A stretch of 64,000 nucleotides of DNA from Cylindrotheca closterium (Eukaryota > Bacillariophyta > Bacillariophyceae > Bacillariales > Bacillariaceae): the NCBI GenBank assembly GCA_933822405.4, contig CAKOGP040000002.1, positions 481,851 to 545,850 of the forward strand, in the 5' to 3' direction. The position numbers and the translations under genes are program-made. This document shows, piece by piece, positions 1 to 9,250 of the stretch. Position 1 is the first letter of the stretch; each line of letters starts with the position of its first letter. The notes beneath the pieces were generated by a model that had not been told where the DNA came from, searched no databases, and worked only from the letters and a program-made list of their open reading frames with translations.

Positions 1-1
1 C

Positions 2-403
2 AAGGAACTGGTATCCGTAAAGTATCCTGCTCAAATTGCTTCCCAGCCAGCTCTCGTCAATATGGGAGTACAAATGCAAGAAAAAATGACCCTCCTCGCA
101 CTGGTCAAGATGATTTTTGAACGACCTGCCAGCGAACGAACTGTGGATTTTGCCACTATATCCAAAGTGTTGCAAATTTCCGTGGATCAAGTGGAGTGGG
201 TCATTATGCGAGCCTTTTCGGTCAAGCTAATGGAAGGAAGTATGGATCAAGTGGATGAGATTGTACATGTCACGTGGATCTTGCCCCGTGTCTTGGACAA
301 TGGACAAATGTCGGCTTTGGCCAATCGATTTGGGGAATGGGCCGTCAAGGTGGCAAAGACCAAGGAAAGCATGCAAGCGGATGGTGGGGCATTGACTCAA
401 TAA
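2..403 (+). CDS. RPN9: 26S proteasome non-ATPase subunit Rpn9/PSMD13, C-terminal part
   Basis: This is the C-terminal 133 codons of a gene that begins before the window; the frame is open from base 2. The protein matches the end of Rpn9/PSMD13, a structural subunit of the proteasome regulatory-particle lid. It shows the winged-helix part of the PCI domain (ERPASERTVDF, then ISVDQVEWVIMRAFSV), the signature VDEIVHVTWILPRVLD, and a final amphipathic helix (MSALANRFGEWAVKV) that in the family joins the lid helical bundle. Family knowledge: Rpn9 is non-catalytic and helps lid assembly. No intron is needed in the visible part. The identity is secure from the conserved block; only the N-terminal PCI repeats are missing. 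Confidence 0.9.
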   Translation, partial: KELVSVKYPAQIASQPALVNMGVQMQEKMTLLALVKMIFERPASERTVDFATISKVLQISVDQVEWVIMRAFSVKLMEGSMDQVDEIVHVTWILPRVLDNGQMSALANRFGEWAVKVAKTKESMQADGGALTQ

Positions 404-619
404 AGAAACGAAAGAAGGAAACTAGGATTGTTGATGACGATGCAAGAATAATAAATAACAGACGAAATAAACAGAAAACTTTTAAACAGAAAACTTCTAA
501 ACCAAACTATTCTTTACGGAAATATTATTCAAAAGTACCACAACATTCTCAGCCGACGCTTGTTCGATCTATTCCATTCCATTATTATGTTGTGTCATGC
601 TTAAAATAATTTCTGTACT

Positions 620-1591
620 TTACTTCTTGATGAAATGTCCAATGAGTAATACCCATACCAAGTAGTACAAGAGATACCATAGCCATGAAACGTTGAATTT
701 GACAAATTGCTTGTAATTCTTCTTCCCGATACATGTTCTACATTAGTAGAGTGACACATGATTCACAGTGAGATGGTGAGTCAGACGATGAAAGATCAGA
801 AAGATGACAAAATATGTATGTCAAGCAATAGCAGTACATCTAGCTACTCACCCCATCCAAACGCAGTAATGGTCATATCCCTCAATACAGACATCGCATT
901 GCGTACAATGGGCTCCATCAGGTGGTTGAAAGATATTACAGAAATCACACCATCGCCATTGTCGGGCTTGTTCTTCGTCCAACGTCTCGGGAATGGCTTG
1001 ATAGAAACACATTCCTGGATCTCGAAAGGCAACATCCACCAGCCGATAAGTACAAAAACAATAGAAACCATAACATGTCAAAGTCGTCAAAACACCAATG
1101 GTCAAGGCTCGTTGCACAATCAAATGAGTTGCCACACAAATCAGCAACCAAACGCAAAAGGGACCCATGGGTTGAGGACCCAGGACTCCCCATGGAGCGG
1201 ATTGGTCATCGTTGAAATAATTTTCGGGAAACAATATTGTCATGTTGCCAACGGTTTGAGGTTTTATCAAACCATTGAAATATTCTTTGCTGACGGCTTG
1301 CATTTTGGCGTGTTTCGTATTGTTGTTGTTGTTGTTGTTGTTGCTTTGGCTAGAAGAGGGGCCTCCTGGAAGAAGAGATTCCGTATCATCCACATGCTCA
1401 TCTTCTTCCATAATTTCCAAGGGTTCCATATTCGTGCTACCGGCCGTCAAGGAAGCAGTGGCTGTACTCATTGTCTCATCGCCGGAAGAGGATGGTGGTG
1501 GTGGCGGAACCGGTTTTCCAGTGGCAAGACCTGATGGTAGCGGTGGTGGAGCTGGGATTCCTACCACTGGCGTTCCGTTGGATGCACTCAT
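620..1591 (-). CDS. DHHC-type zinc-finger protein S-acyltransferase (DHYC variant)
   Basis: Two exons, 1591-852 and 737-620, joined across a 114-bp GTGAGT...TAG intron; 285 aa. The first in-frame ATG gives MSASNG. The N-terminus is low-complexity (Pro-rich, an eight-Asn run, acidic stretch). Two membrane segments follow (around FCVWLLICVATHLIV and LTTLTCYGFYCFC), then the Cys-rich domain (CDFCNIFQPPDGAHC, CDVC) and the active-site tetrapeptide as DHYC, with the acyl-accepting Cys kept. The splice restores the family sequence WMGTCIGKKNY. Family role: palmitoylation of Cys on membrane proteins in the secretory pathway. Odd points: His-to-Tyr at the third motif position, and the protein stops after one further membrane helix (WLWYLLYYLVWVLLIG), so only three of the usual four transmembrane segments are visible. 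A further unrecognised exon is possible. Confidence 0.82.
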
Positions 1592-1697
1592 GATAGCTTT
1601 GTCGCTTGCAATCAATATATTTGAAATATAATTAATCGATTGCTGCTAAACTATATGAATCCCTATTGGTGAGCTCACACACACAAGAGGTACTGAC

Positions 1698-1737
<40 letters not shown>

Positions 1738-2299
1738 GATGATGATGAATGATGATGTTGTGCCAAAAATGTCTGGACTTGATTTTCGTCGAATGAATCA
1801 AAGTACTTCAACAGTCTCGATAGAGATCGATGTGGTCGAACCATTTGCCCATTACATACTAACTGTACATCGATTTGACTATAGCTAGAGAGGCTAGAGT
1901 TCAGAAACAGTATACTACCGGAAGCGATATCCAATGCTCGTATCGTACAGAAGAGTTGAGACTAAAAAGAATCTACCATGTACTTCAAGCGTTGACGCCG
2001 CACATATGAACATAAATCTATACCCAATTATCGAAAATGCTACAGCAACTGGCTGCATTTCCATTTCCAGTCTATGCAACGCGCTAAAATAATATTAGTA
2101 CTGTAGTTGTTTTAAAAAAATTTGCGAAAATCTGATGGTAATTGATGTTGAAGGAATGCATGAACCTGTTCTTGGGGATAGTGTTAAACGCAGGGCCCAG
2201 AGCAACACTTTCTAAAATTATTTATCGATTACGGTGCAGTTTTTCTTGTAGAGGAGTACTATTCGTGCTTCACAGTGATGTTTCTCTCGCGCACAAAAA
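1592..2299. other. Intergenic region with an AG microsatellite
   Basis: This is upstream of the DHHC gene and downstream of the LEA-like gene, both on the minus strand. It contains the perfect AG run at 1701-1733. Short ORFs here look like chance. I recognise no gene or RNA. Confidence 0.6.
1701..1733. repeat. (AG)n microsatellite
   Basis: An uninterrupted AG dinucleotide run of about 33 bases lies roughly 110 bp upstream of the DHHC start codon, in its presumed promoter or 5' UTR. Confidence 0.95.
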
Positions 2300-3013
2300 T
2301 CATCGAGGTCTATGCTGATTGATCGATTCAGGAGGGCCTGGGGTGCAATCACTACTGAATGTAGTACACACAATCTTTTCACCGGTGCTCTTGTTCTCAG
2401 CTTCCTTCTGTTCCTCAGACTTGGTGGCTTCGTTGACCATTTCACGCACATCTGTGATCTTGTCACCGATCTTTTCAGTGATGCTCTTCTCTGCTTCTTT
2501 CTGTTCCTCCGTCTTGGTGGCCTCGTGGACCTTCTCACGCACGTCCTCACTCACGTCTGTGATCTTGTCAGCAAGTTTGTCAGTAGTAGTGGTTGGCTCT
2601 ACTTCCTTCTTTTCTTCAGTCTTGCTGAATTTCTCGCAGACACCTGCAATCTTGTCACCAATCCATTCAGTGGTGGTTTTGTTCTCTGCCTCCTTCTGCT
2701 CCTCAGACTTGGTGGCTTCGTTGATCTTCTCACGCACGTCCTCACTCACGTCTGTGATCCTTTCAGTGATGGTCTTCTCTGCTTCTTTCTGTTCCTCCGT
2801 CTTGGTGGCTTCGTGGACCTTCGCACGCACGTCCTCACGCACGTCTGTGATCTTGTCAGCAAGCTTGTCAGTAGTGGTGGTTGACTCTACTTCCTTTTGT
2901 TCTTCAGTGATGTTGGCTCCGCTGAACTTTTCGCTCACATTATCAATTCCTTGCTTGGCTGTGTCGATAGCACTATCGAAGACGTTTCCATTTTGTTTAT
3001 CGTTAGGAGCCAT
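2300..3013 (-). CDS. LEA-like repetitive hydrophilic protein
   Basis: Single-exon ORF of 237 aa, rich in Glu, Lys, Thr, Asp and Ala, with almost no hydrophobic stretches. It is built from degenerate repeats such as ADKITDVSEDVREKVHEATK and SEEQKEAENKTT. Two long blocks (about residues 43-135 and 137-215) are near copies, so the gene grew by internal tandem duplication. The amphipathic, charged 11-mer-like pattern resembles group 3 LEA proteins, which are disordered in solution and protect membranes and proteins in desiccation or cold. No signal or transit peptide is visible, so a cytosolic site is inferred. The C-terminus (TPGPPESINQHRPR) does not fit the repeat. The LEA assignment rests on composition and periodicity only; a coiled-coil structural protein is the alternative. 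Confidence 0.65.
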   Translation of the reverse strand: MAPNDKQNGNVFDSAIDTAKQGIDNVSEKFSGANITEEQKEVESTTTTDKLADKITDVREDVRAKVHEATKTEEQKEAEKTITERITDVSEDVREKINEATKSEEQKEAENKTTTEWIGDKIAGVCEKFSKTEEKKEVEPTTTTDKLADKITDVSEDVREKVHEATKTEEQKEAEKSITEKIGDKITDVREMVNEATKSEEQKEAENKSTGEKIVCTTFSSDCTPGPPESINQHRPR

Positions 3014-4082
3014 GATTTCGTTTCGTTTTGTTTCGAGTTTCCTGTATACTGTATTGCGTTTGTGGTGTCCAACGTTTTGGGATTGTGAGGTTCATTCGTA
3101 AGATACTACTGTACATGACAACTGGATGATTGATGGATTTGTTCGCCCTTCTTCGTGTCAAGAATCGAACGAAAATCTCAGACTCAAAGCTCAAACGGGA
3201 CTTGAACTAATTCACGACTCATGGAGTAGTACGTATAATTGGTACATGTGTATCTACTTTAGCCGATAGAGATTGCAAAGATGAAGCCCCATGTCATCTT
3301 GAATAAATGAATCATCAACGCAGAACCCAATGACTTCTGGTCTGACAGTAATGTAATCAGCAAGTCTACTTAATCAACAATTTGCCATTAGGGACCTAGG
3401 CTACTTTGTCTGCTATTGAGATGCTCATGCATTTACATGGTAAACCATTTGACGCTGATGCATTCATAGTGTTGTACTAGAGCCTACATTGCTTTTACTG
3501 ATGATACTACACCTTTTATCGTTGTTGTTGACAATGAGTCACGACATGCATGAATCCTCGAATTTTACCAATTTGTCTCTAGTCTATTTGCTAGTGAAAT
3601 ACTACTTTATCTTTGCACTCTGGTACGCTTAATCCGCAGCAATTTGAACGTGTCGACAAGGAATCAAATCAGTTTGTACATCTTTTGAACACGTGAATTG
3701 CTACTGATGAAAACACATTGAACATGGTGGCGTTGAAATGAGTCGCAGTGCTTCGTTTCAGAGGCAAGAAATTAAGCCCCATAAATAAACCTAAGTACAC
3801 GCATCTTGGGCCGCGGGAAGCTGCATAGTACTGTAGCGTGGGAGCAAAACTAACAGCGGTGGGTCCTGGAGAACACGATACGATACTATCTTGTGAAGAG
3901 AAACATGACAGCCTATTGTCCCCAACTATTTCGGGGCACAATTTTAAGAGTTCCCTCGAAACAAAACGTCATTGACCGACTATGATGATGGCTTGATCAG
4001 TGGAGATCACATCTGCCTGGTGGTCAGCTTCCCTAATCTGAATACAGCAGAAAGAACAGCAAACGAAACAACAGTCAACAAT
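3014..4082. other. Intergenic region, about 1.07 kb
   Basis: This is a divergent interval between the LEA-like gene (minus) and the PDZ gene (plus). ORFs here lack family resemblance. The frame of the PDZ protein is open for 37 codons upstream of its first ATG but has only a TTG there. No RNA gene or repeat was seen. Confidence 0.5.
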
Positions 4083-4556
4083 ATGGTGTCATTTTGGGAT
4101 TTCAGAGTTCTACTTGTTGGGATCATTTTCTTTGTCTGTGAACATGCAACGACGAAAGTATCTGGGTTAAGTCTTGTCGTTTGGATCAGTTCTAGAAAGA
4201 ATAATGCGGTTATGGTAGGGCGGGAGCTTTGCAAATTGCCAAGATTACAACAACAATCGATGCTATCAATGATTGGTACTGGATTTTCTTTTGAAGATGG
4301 TGAGCAGATTTTGGTGAGTGTTCAGAAACCGATGGGAATGGTCTTGGAACAAGACGACAACGAAAGTGCCAAGATTGTGGTGACCGAGTTGGATCCCTCT
4401 GCAAGCGCGGCAAGGGCTGGAATCCAAGTAGGAGATGTATTAGTTGCGGTTCAAAATACCTCTGTGGAACAAGTCGATTTGGACAGCGTCTTAGGCTTTA
4501 TTCAAAATGGTCCCCGAGTCATGAATTTGCGGTTTCAACGACCACAACAAGGCTGA
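4083..4556 (+). CDS. PDZ-domain protein with N-terminal hydrophobic segment
   Basis: An ORF of 157 aa from the first in-frame ATG. Residues 1-25 contain a hydrophobic stretch (FRVLLVGIIFFVC) that could be a signal peptide or anchor. The C-terminal ~80 residues form a PDZ-like domain: a carboxylate-binding-loop-like KPMGMVLEQ, strand IVVTELDPSASAARAG, the conserved IQVGDVLVAVQNTSV and the closing strand PRVMNLRF. PDZ domains bind C-terminal peptides and scaffold membrane or protease complexes. No protease or other catalytic domain is attached, so this is a stand-alone PDZ protein with unknown partner. The N-terminus is uncertain: an internal Met (MVGRELCK) could be the real start, or an upstream exon may be missed. 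Confidence 0.6.
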   Translation: MVSFWDFRVLLVGIIFFVCEHATTKVSGLSLVVWISSRKNNAVMVGRELCKLPRLQQQSMLSMIGTGFSFEDGEQILVSVQKPMGMVLEQDDNESAKIVVTELDPSASAARAGIQVGDVLVAVQNTSVEQVDLDSVLGFIQNGPRVMNLRFQRPQQG

Positions 4557-4813
4557 GGGTATGGAGCACAGTACCATATTTAGCGGCAAAAGTCTACGAA
4601 AGGCATTGACGTGCTGATTTGACACGAATCATCCATGAGCTATGGCGATTTGTTTGTGAACACATCTGGGTTCGCCTCTGGGGACCAGTGAAGGTAACAG
4701 CATGGGGGCACAAAGAGGTTTACATGTGTGGTGGAAGAATGAAACAGGTTGACTAGACACCTGGGGCGACAAAAGCAGAGAAAATAAGCATTATTTTTAA
4801 GTGTTAAGGCAAA

Positions 4814-7800
4814 TTATGCCCAATGGGTTTCATGGGTTTCATTTTCTCCACTTGAAGTTCTGGAAATTGCAGTCTTGGCGAAAGAAGCCTCCAACTCTCT
4901 TTTTCTTCGCTTCTTCTCGTCAATCGCAGATGAGGGTTCGTAGGATTTTGCCACTAGCTGCAAGCCGTCCCAATCCTTTTTCGCCACCAAATTATCAATC
5001 TCTTTTGCAAAGGGTGTATCGAGAGCGGAAGCTCGCATAGTTGCTTCCATTGAAGTTGCCGATTGAGCCGAGCTGGTATTCGAGCTATAGCTTGATGTGT
5101 CGGACATATCCACCAAAACTCCACCAGTGACACCGACTGCTGACCATTCTCCCATATTATAAGGAGTTGGAACAGTTTCTTGGGCAGCAGCATTAAATTG
5201 AGTATCAGGTTTGAACGACACCCCACTCCTTTTCGCAGAATCTTGCGGAGACAGGCGGAGATTTCCAGAACTAGGAGGCGAAGATTCTTTCGAGGCAGAC
5301 CCTGTGCTACCGGTAGTCCTTTGTGATCTGCGTTTCTCTTCTTCTTTTGTGTAGCTATCATCCCCCGAGGGTTCACCTGGTTTCTGTGACGAAGTATACG
5401 TGTGAGTTCTCGAAGTTTCGGAGCCATTGTGGAACATGGAGTAGGCACCAATGGACTCACGCGTTGATTCGAGAACAAGTTCGGTTTCATCATCTCTTGG
5501 AGGTTGGTTTGATCTGTTTTGAGGCAAGGTACGGGAGGACGACTCGTTTTTATGTGTGCGATCGGACATTACCCGCACGCCACCAACGCCATCGCCAATA
5601 AGAGCTCTGCCAGCACTGGCCTTGAATTTATTGGCCATCTTATCAGCTTTACTGCCAAGAGCCTCCACATCATCGCCGTTGACAAGATCGTCTAAAGCGG
5701 ACTCTGCCCCGATAGCTTTCGCATGATCATTCACCGACGACGTTGGCAAGCCATTTGAAGTCTTGTTTGTGTAGTCCACTTGTCCTTTGTTCATAGGGCT
5801 GAATGACTCCAACGGTCCAGCGGCGATTTCAGAAGTGAGATCCACCTCCGTCTCATCTTCATCGTCGGGCATCTTCCATACCTGTAGCTCTGGTATTTGT
5901 GCTGGTACTGGTATCTTAGTTGCACCGTACGAGAGTCGTGATGCTCTGGGACTAGCGAGGGCACGAACCGTTCTTTGGCTGTTCGCATACTGCTCATTCA
6001 TGTAGTTTAGTTCACGAAACCTCTCTTGCATTCCACGGATTTCAATTTCTAGTTCGGTATTGTGCGTCAAAGTCTCCCGTAGCTGTATCTGTAGATTATC
6101 CAGCAGTTTCTGGTTCTCGAACTATCATGAATACAAAGGAAAACAGTTGTAAGCAGTGAATGCTTCAATCGAAGAAAAGACTGCATCTTGCTCACCTTGG
6201 GATGTTGCAGCAATAGAATTCCAGAAGTTGTATGCTCTGTTTCCTTCCGAGATCTTGTCTCCATGTACTTGTGTTTTCGTACATACCAATCTTTCGGCGC
6301 GAAAATGGCCAATCCAGCACAGACCGCACTGACCGTAATGACAAAGGCGAGGGAGCTAAAGACGACAGTTGGATTGTCCCGCGAGATGGCAAGAACAGAA
6401 CCTCCAATCATCCAGCTTTCGAGAAATGGGAGAAGTGACAGAGTCAACCACTGAAGTTCATTGTACTCCAACACCAAAAATCGGCACTTCAATGCTCGAA
6501 CAATTCCAATGGCCAGGATGAACATGTTCAAGAAGTAGAGCACGCTGGCAAAAGCAAAGGATGTAAACTCTCCTCCCCGGCACATGCCATATGTTTCGAC
6601 AGTACCATCTGGGTAGATCATACCGCCGTCCAATTCCTGCCGAACCCATCGCAACGGATCGGAAACGGTCCAAGCAGCAAGGATGGCTCCATTCAAAAAG
6701 AGTAATCGAGAAGTGAGCTGTGCATCAGTCCCTAATGACACAAATAGAACTTTGTTATTCTTTGGATCCCTGAACATCTTTGTGCATTCTTCAATCTTGC
6801 AGTATACAGAAGAGTAAAAGATGGTGAAACCGACAACATACGCCCATGGGCCAGCCATGCATGTAAAATCCAGAAAATCTTGATCAAACATTTGATCGTC
6901 CAGGCCGATTAAAAGAATAGTCACTCCCATGAGAAGCACTCCAACGGCACACTGAATCAACAGAAATGGCTGGAATGCTCTCATCACCGGATTTTTTCGG
7001 AACAAAATTGTCCAGAAAATCAATGAAATTGACGCAACAATAATGAGTCCACTCATTCCCCAGGCAACAGTCCGATAATCTTCGTCAATGTAGTTGAAAG
7101 CTTCGCGCGGGGCTGTCAAGAAGCCGATGGAATCTTGATACGACGACGTGAATTCGGGTTGGCTGGCAATTAGGTTTTCGACTCTGGCAGTCATTCTTGT
7201 TGCAGCCTTTTCCCTTAGGCGCATTGATTCTTGAAACTCTAGATTGGGTTTGGTATCAATGTCCGACATGTATGAAGAGACTTCTTCGTCAAATATATTG
7301 AAGAATGCATCGGCATTTGGCATCCGTAGATGCATTACAGCATTCAGAGAATTCATGGCTCGACTGCTCTCAGTGTACTCGTCAGCAATAGTTGGTGCTA
7401 CTCCACCATCATTAATCCATCGATATGCTTCCGTATGTTTGTACTGGTATGAGTCCAACAGGGTTGTTCGTTCGTTCGGCAAGACGTCTTGAAACGACTG
7501 CGACTGAAGGTAGGAAAAGAAATCGGCCATCTCTCGGTTGTTGGCGGTTGAGTTGGACACTCCCGATACCCAGCTTCCAAAGGCAGAATACGGTGCTCTA
7601 TTCACGATACCGATATCATCGTATTGTTCCCCAAATGGACACAAGGAGGGAGTGCAATTCTCCAGTTGCCCAGTCACTCGATCCATGACTATGGGTGATC
7701 CTGGTGTTGGGGCCACTCCAATGTCTGGACTCCCAGTATACGAAAAAATACCGCCATCCCAAGTATACGTCAAGGCACATTCTCCTTGTGAAAATCTCCC

Positions 7801-8694
7801 ACCCTGGCAGTCTTCTGTTGCTTCGTGGCCATGTCCAGAAAATAATCTTAGGGTTTCTTCCATGGCATCCCCCCAAACCGGCTGAGAGGTGATTGGGTCA
7901 AACAAAAAGCCCGAGGATGACCCCATGGTTTGTGTCATTGTTGACAACACAAGAAAGGCCCAGTCAGCATTGTTCCGAGTTCCGCAAGTGCTGACACAGC
8001 TACCTTGAAATTCAGTGTTCTGGTCAAAGTACTGTGTAACTTGTTCGTATTCGTCCCACGTCCGGGGGACTGTCACATTATGCTGCTCCAACAAGTCCTT
8101 TCGATAAAACATGCGGGCGATGTTGCCATCCAAAGGCATAATCTTGGTGGCATTACCATAGAGAGAGTATCGTTGAAAGAAGGGCAGGACATCATGTGTT
8201 GTTGAAGTGGTGAGGTAATCGTCCAGTTCCCACAACTCATCGTCCAATGAGCCGACTAATTGAGAAGGAAACATGGCGCCATCCCATGGGTCATCGTCGC
8301 CCAATAACAAGCGCTGTTGCAGGGCTCGAAAGGGATCTTCCTGGTCATCGCCTCGGTTGACAACTTCCACCTGAACAAGAACATTAGGATTCAATTGTTG
8401 GAATCCAGTTATGTGATACTGTAGATAATTTACAAACTCGGGAGGTGTAACAACCTTAAGAATTGAAGTTTCTGTGTCCTGCGGTGAAGTGCTACTGCAG
8501 TTGGAACAGTCACAGTTGTCATCACTTGTGGTAATCGCAAACGAAGGCGAAGGTGAAATTTCAGCAGATGGAAGAGAGGATGGTGAATCGGTCGGAATGG
8601 CTGTCGTTGGTGCTGAGCTGGGAATTTCCGTGGAGTTTAAATTAGGGGCAACCGGTGCCGCTGTGGGAGAGACAGAAGTTGCATTGTCACTCAT
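4814..8694 (-). CDS. Class C (GABA-B-like) 7TM receptor with periplasmic-type solute-binding domain and coiled-coil tail
   Basis: Two exons, 8694-6196 and 6121-4814, with a 74-bp GTGAGC...TAG intron; 1,268 aa. After a Ser/Thr/Pro-rich N-terminus comes a ~470-residue region resembling bacterial extracellular solute-binding proteins (LKVVTPPEFVNYL; DGAMFPSQLVGSLDDEL; MFYRKDLLEQHNVTVPRTWDEY). Seven hydrophobic helices of 7TM_3 type follow at about residues 550-810 (for example WGMSGLIIVASISLIFW). Exon 2 opens with a heptad-rich segment (FENQKLLDNLQIQLRE) and then a long Ser-rich disordered tail. The splice keeps frame through the coiled coil, as in GABA-B receptors. Role inferred: surface receptor for a small molecule signalling through G proteins. 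No cleavable signal peptide is seen, so a 5' exon may be missing. It is head-to-head with a paralogue at 9251. Confidence 0.85.
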
Positions 8695-9250
8695 CTTCCG
8701 TATGTATCTGATGTTTGATGATTGATTCACGTTGAACTTTGTAGCTGAATCAAATCAATCAATCAATCAATCTATCAATCTAACAGAAATGACTTACTCC
8801 TTAGTTCCTTTGACTTAAACTTAGGAGGGTCAATGTTGTTTTGTAGCTATATGCTTCCACTTTCGTCGTTACAGTGTTCAAGCAAGTTACAGTATCCAAG
8901 CCAAACGGAGTGTTCCGTGGTTGAAACAGGTTGTCGTTGATTCGAGGCCAAGACTGGCATTATGATTTTTCGTGTGTGCCTGGAGAGAGATCTTGACAAA
9001 AATACTTAACGGGAACGCGTAGGCCTGGTACATGAAGAACGTAGGAACTCGGAAGATGAGACACTTGTGAAGCCCAAACTGAAGACGAAAAAGAAAGACC
9101 AACAGGTTATCTGATTTTATCTGTCAACAACTGGAGCCTCCCATCGACAGACATAGAAGATAAGCTACATCATCGACTGCACTTGACCAAACCTACAATA
9201 CATACGCATCCAGGCATCACCTCTGAGTATCTGAAACACTCAGCATCATC
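8695..9250. promoter_or_regulatory. Divergent intergenic region between the two receptor genes
   Basis: These 556 bp separate two head-to-head receptor genes and so must hold both promoters. A tetranucleotide ATCA run lies at about 8753-8780. I could not pick out a TATA box or a defined operator. Missing signal-peptide exons for either receptor could also lie here. Confidence 0.5.
8753..8780. repeat. (ATCA)n simple repeat
   Basis: Imperfect tandem ATCA units lie in the divergent promoter region of the receptor pair. Confidence 0.85.

Noticed and set aside
758..1534. A 258-codon plus-strand frame over the DHHC gene
   Set aside because: It is antisense to a gene with clear zinc-finger motifs and a valid splice; it has no family resemblance.
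1701..1733. Considered as a CRISPR-like or mobile-element terminus
   Set aside because: It is a plain AG dinucleotide run; the window is eukaryotic and there are no spaced repeats or terminal repeats nearby.
2319..3101. A 260-codon plus-strand frame with many Ser, Phe and Leu
   Set aside because: It is a shadow of the LEA-like repeat gene on the other strand; its composition follows from complementing GAA/AAG-rich codons.
3669..3941. A 90-codon minus-strand frame upstream of the PDZ gene
   Set aside because: No domain, targeting signal or neighbouring exon supports it; its length is within chance.
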